Shown here: positions 63,832 to 64,000 of the stretch, piece after piece
Position numbering within the stretch: the first letter of the stretch is position 1
Layout: the number at the start of each line of letters is the position of its first letter
Notes under the pieces: generated by a model
Databases searched by the model: none
The model's input: the letters and a program-made list of their open reading frames with translations, nothing else
Told to the model about the DNA's origin: nothing
Origin: Pseudomonadota bacterium
GTDB lineage: Bacteria; Pseudomonadota; Gammaproteobacteria; UBA1113
Reading direction: 5' to 3'
Assembly: GCA_021782495.1 (NCBI GenBank)
Contig: JAJXUV010000003.1
Location: forward strand, 178,671 to 242,670
DNA length: 64,000 nucleotides
Translations under genes and position numbers: made by a program

Positions 63832-64000
63832 TTACAAATCTTTCATCTCATCAATTTTCTCTTTTGGGATCGCTGTTAAATAATCCGGAAGTTCTCCCTT
63901 TCTAAAATAATCACCCGATAAAAGATACAGTCGCTCATAACCCAATTCGTGCAATTCCTTTGCAATGTCAACACCACTTTGGTAAAAATGATCGTAATTG
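63832..64000 (-). CDS. C-terminal fragment of an unidentified protein (cut by window edge)
   Basis: The last 55 residues of an open frame that enters from the right edge, including SGVDIAKELHELGYERLYLL and the tail KEKIDEMKDL. The pattern resembles the end of degenerate receiver-like domains attached to histidine kinases, but the piece is too short to decide. Confidence 0.55.
   Translation of the reverse strand, partial: NYDHFYQSGVDIAKELHELGYERLYLLSGDYFRKGELPDYLTAIPKEKIDEMKDL

Overview
The window is a piece of a moderately AT-rich gammaproteobacterial chromosome, most likely from the order Legionellales (Coxiella/Legionella/Berkiella-like). The placement rests on a Mip-type FKBP isomerase, a small protein resembling the Dot/Icm secretion component IcmD/DotP, a eukaryote-like kinase-ankyrin protein, an LqsS/CqsS-like histidine kinase, and PmrA-box-like tandem TTAA sites in front of effector-like genes. 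This is an inference from gene content; no search was run.

Layout. 1-12 kb, minus strand: tpiA, secG, tRNA-Leu(GAG) and the complex I operon nuoA to nuoL (nuoL cut by the left edge). 12.5-25.6 kb: mixed housekeeping genes (pgeF, coaA, ttcA, glpD, ugpQ, pncC, ampG, mip), two unknown genes, and a large kinase-ankyrin gene. 25.8-33.5 kb, plus strand: a complete leucine/isovalerate degradation operon (isovaleryl-CoA dehydrogenase, thiolase, methylcrotonyl-CoA carboxylase subunits, methylglutaconyl-CoA hydratase, HMG-CoA lyase). 33.7-41.4 kb, minus strand: a coiled-coil effector-like gene and the arginine deiminase pathway (arcA, a PAS histidine kinase, arcB, arcD, arcC). 41.4-46.5 kb: an ABC-2 exporter, a CNNM/CorC protein and ffh. 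46.6-48.8 kb: a protein with 11-residue repeats, tRNA-Leu(CAA), the IcmD-like gene and tRNA-His, -Arg, -Pro. 48.8-63 kb: folD, ppa, a HIT protein, folE, mdh, cysQ, prpD, prpC, an MFS transporter, pabB, a DedA-PAP2 fusion, lipA and lipB. Right edge: a frameshifted pnuC remnant, a DUF4160-DUF2442 pair, tRNA-Lys and a cut gene.

Metabolism. The genes describe an amino-acid-fuelled lifestyle. Leucine carbon is taken to acetyl-CoA and acetoacetate, arginine gives ATP through carbamate kinase, prpC/prpD point to propionyl-CoA use, and malate dehydrogenase and complex I burn the products.

Two themes stand out. First, three unlinked effector-like genes (start codons at 25592, 34944 and 47665) each carry two TTAA half-sites with an 11-bp period, and the downstream half-site ends exactly 22 bp before a -10-like hexamer. 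This matches what is known of PmrA control of Dot/Icm effectors. Second, the sequence is loaded with small non-autonomous palindromic elements of at least six kinds. One sits in frame inside the methylcrotonyl-CoA carboxylase alpha subunit, one forms the C-terminus of glpD, one supplies the stop codon of a secreted glycosidase-like protein, one has an intact 9-bp target duplication, and three different kinds punctuate the nuo operon. No transposase gene is present in the window.
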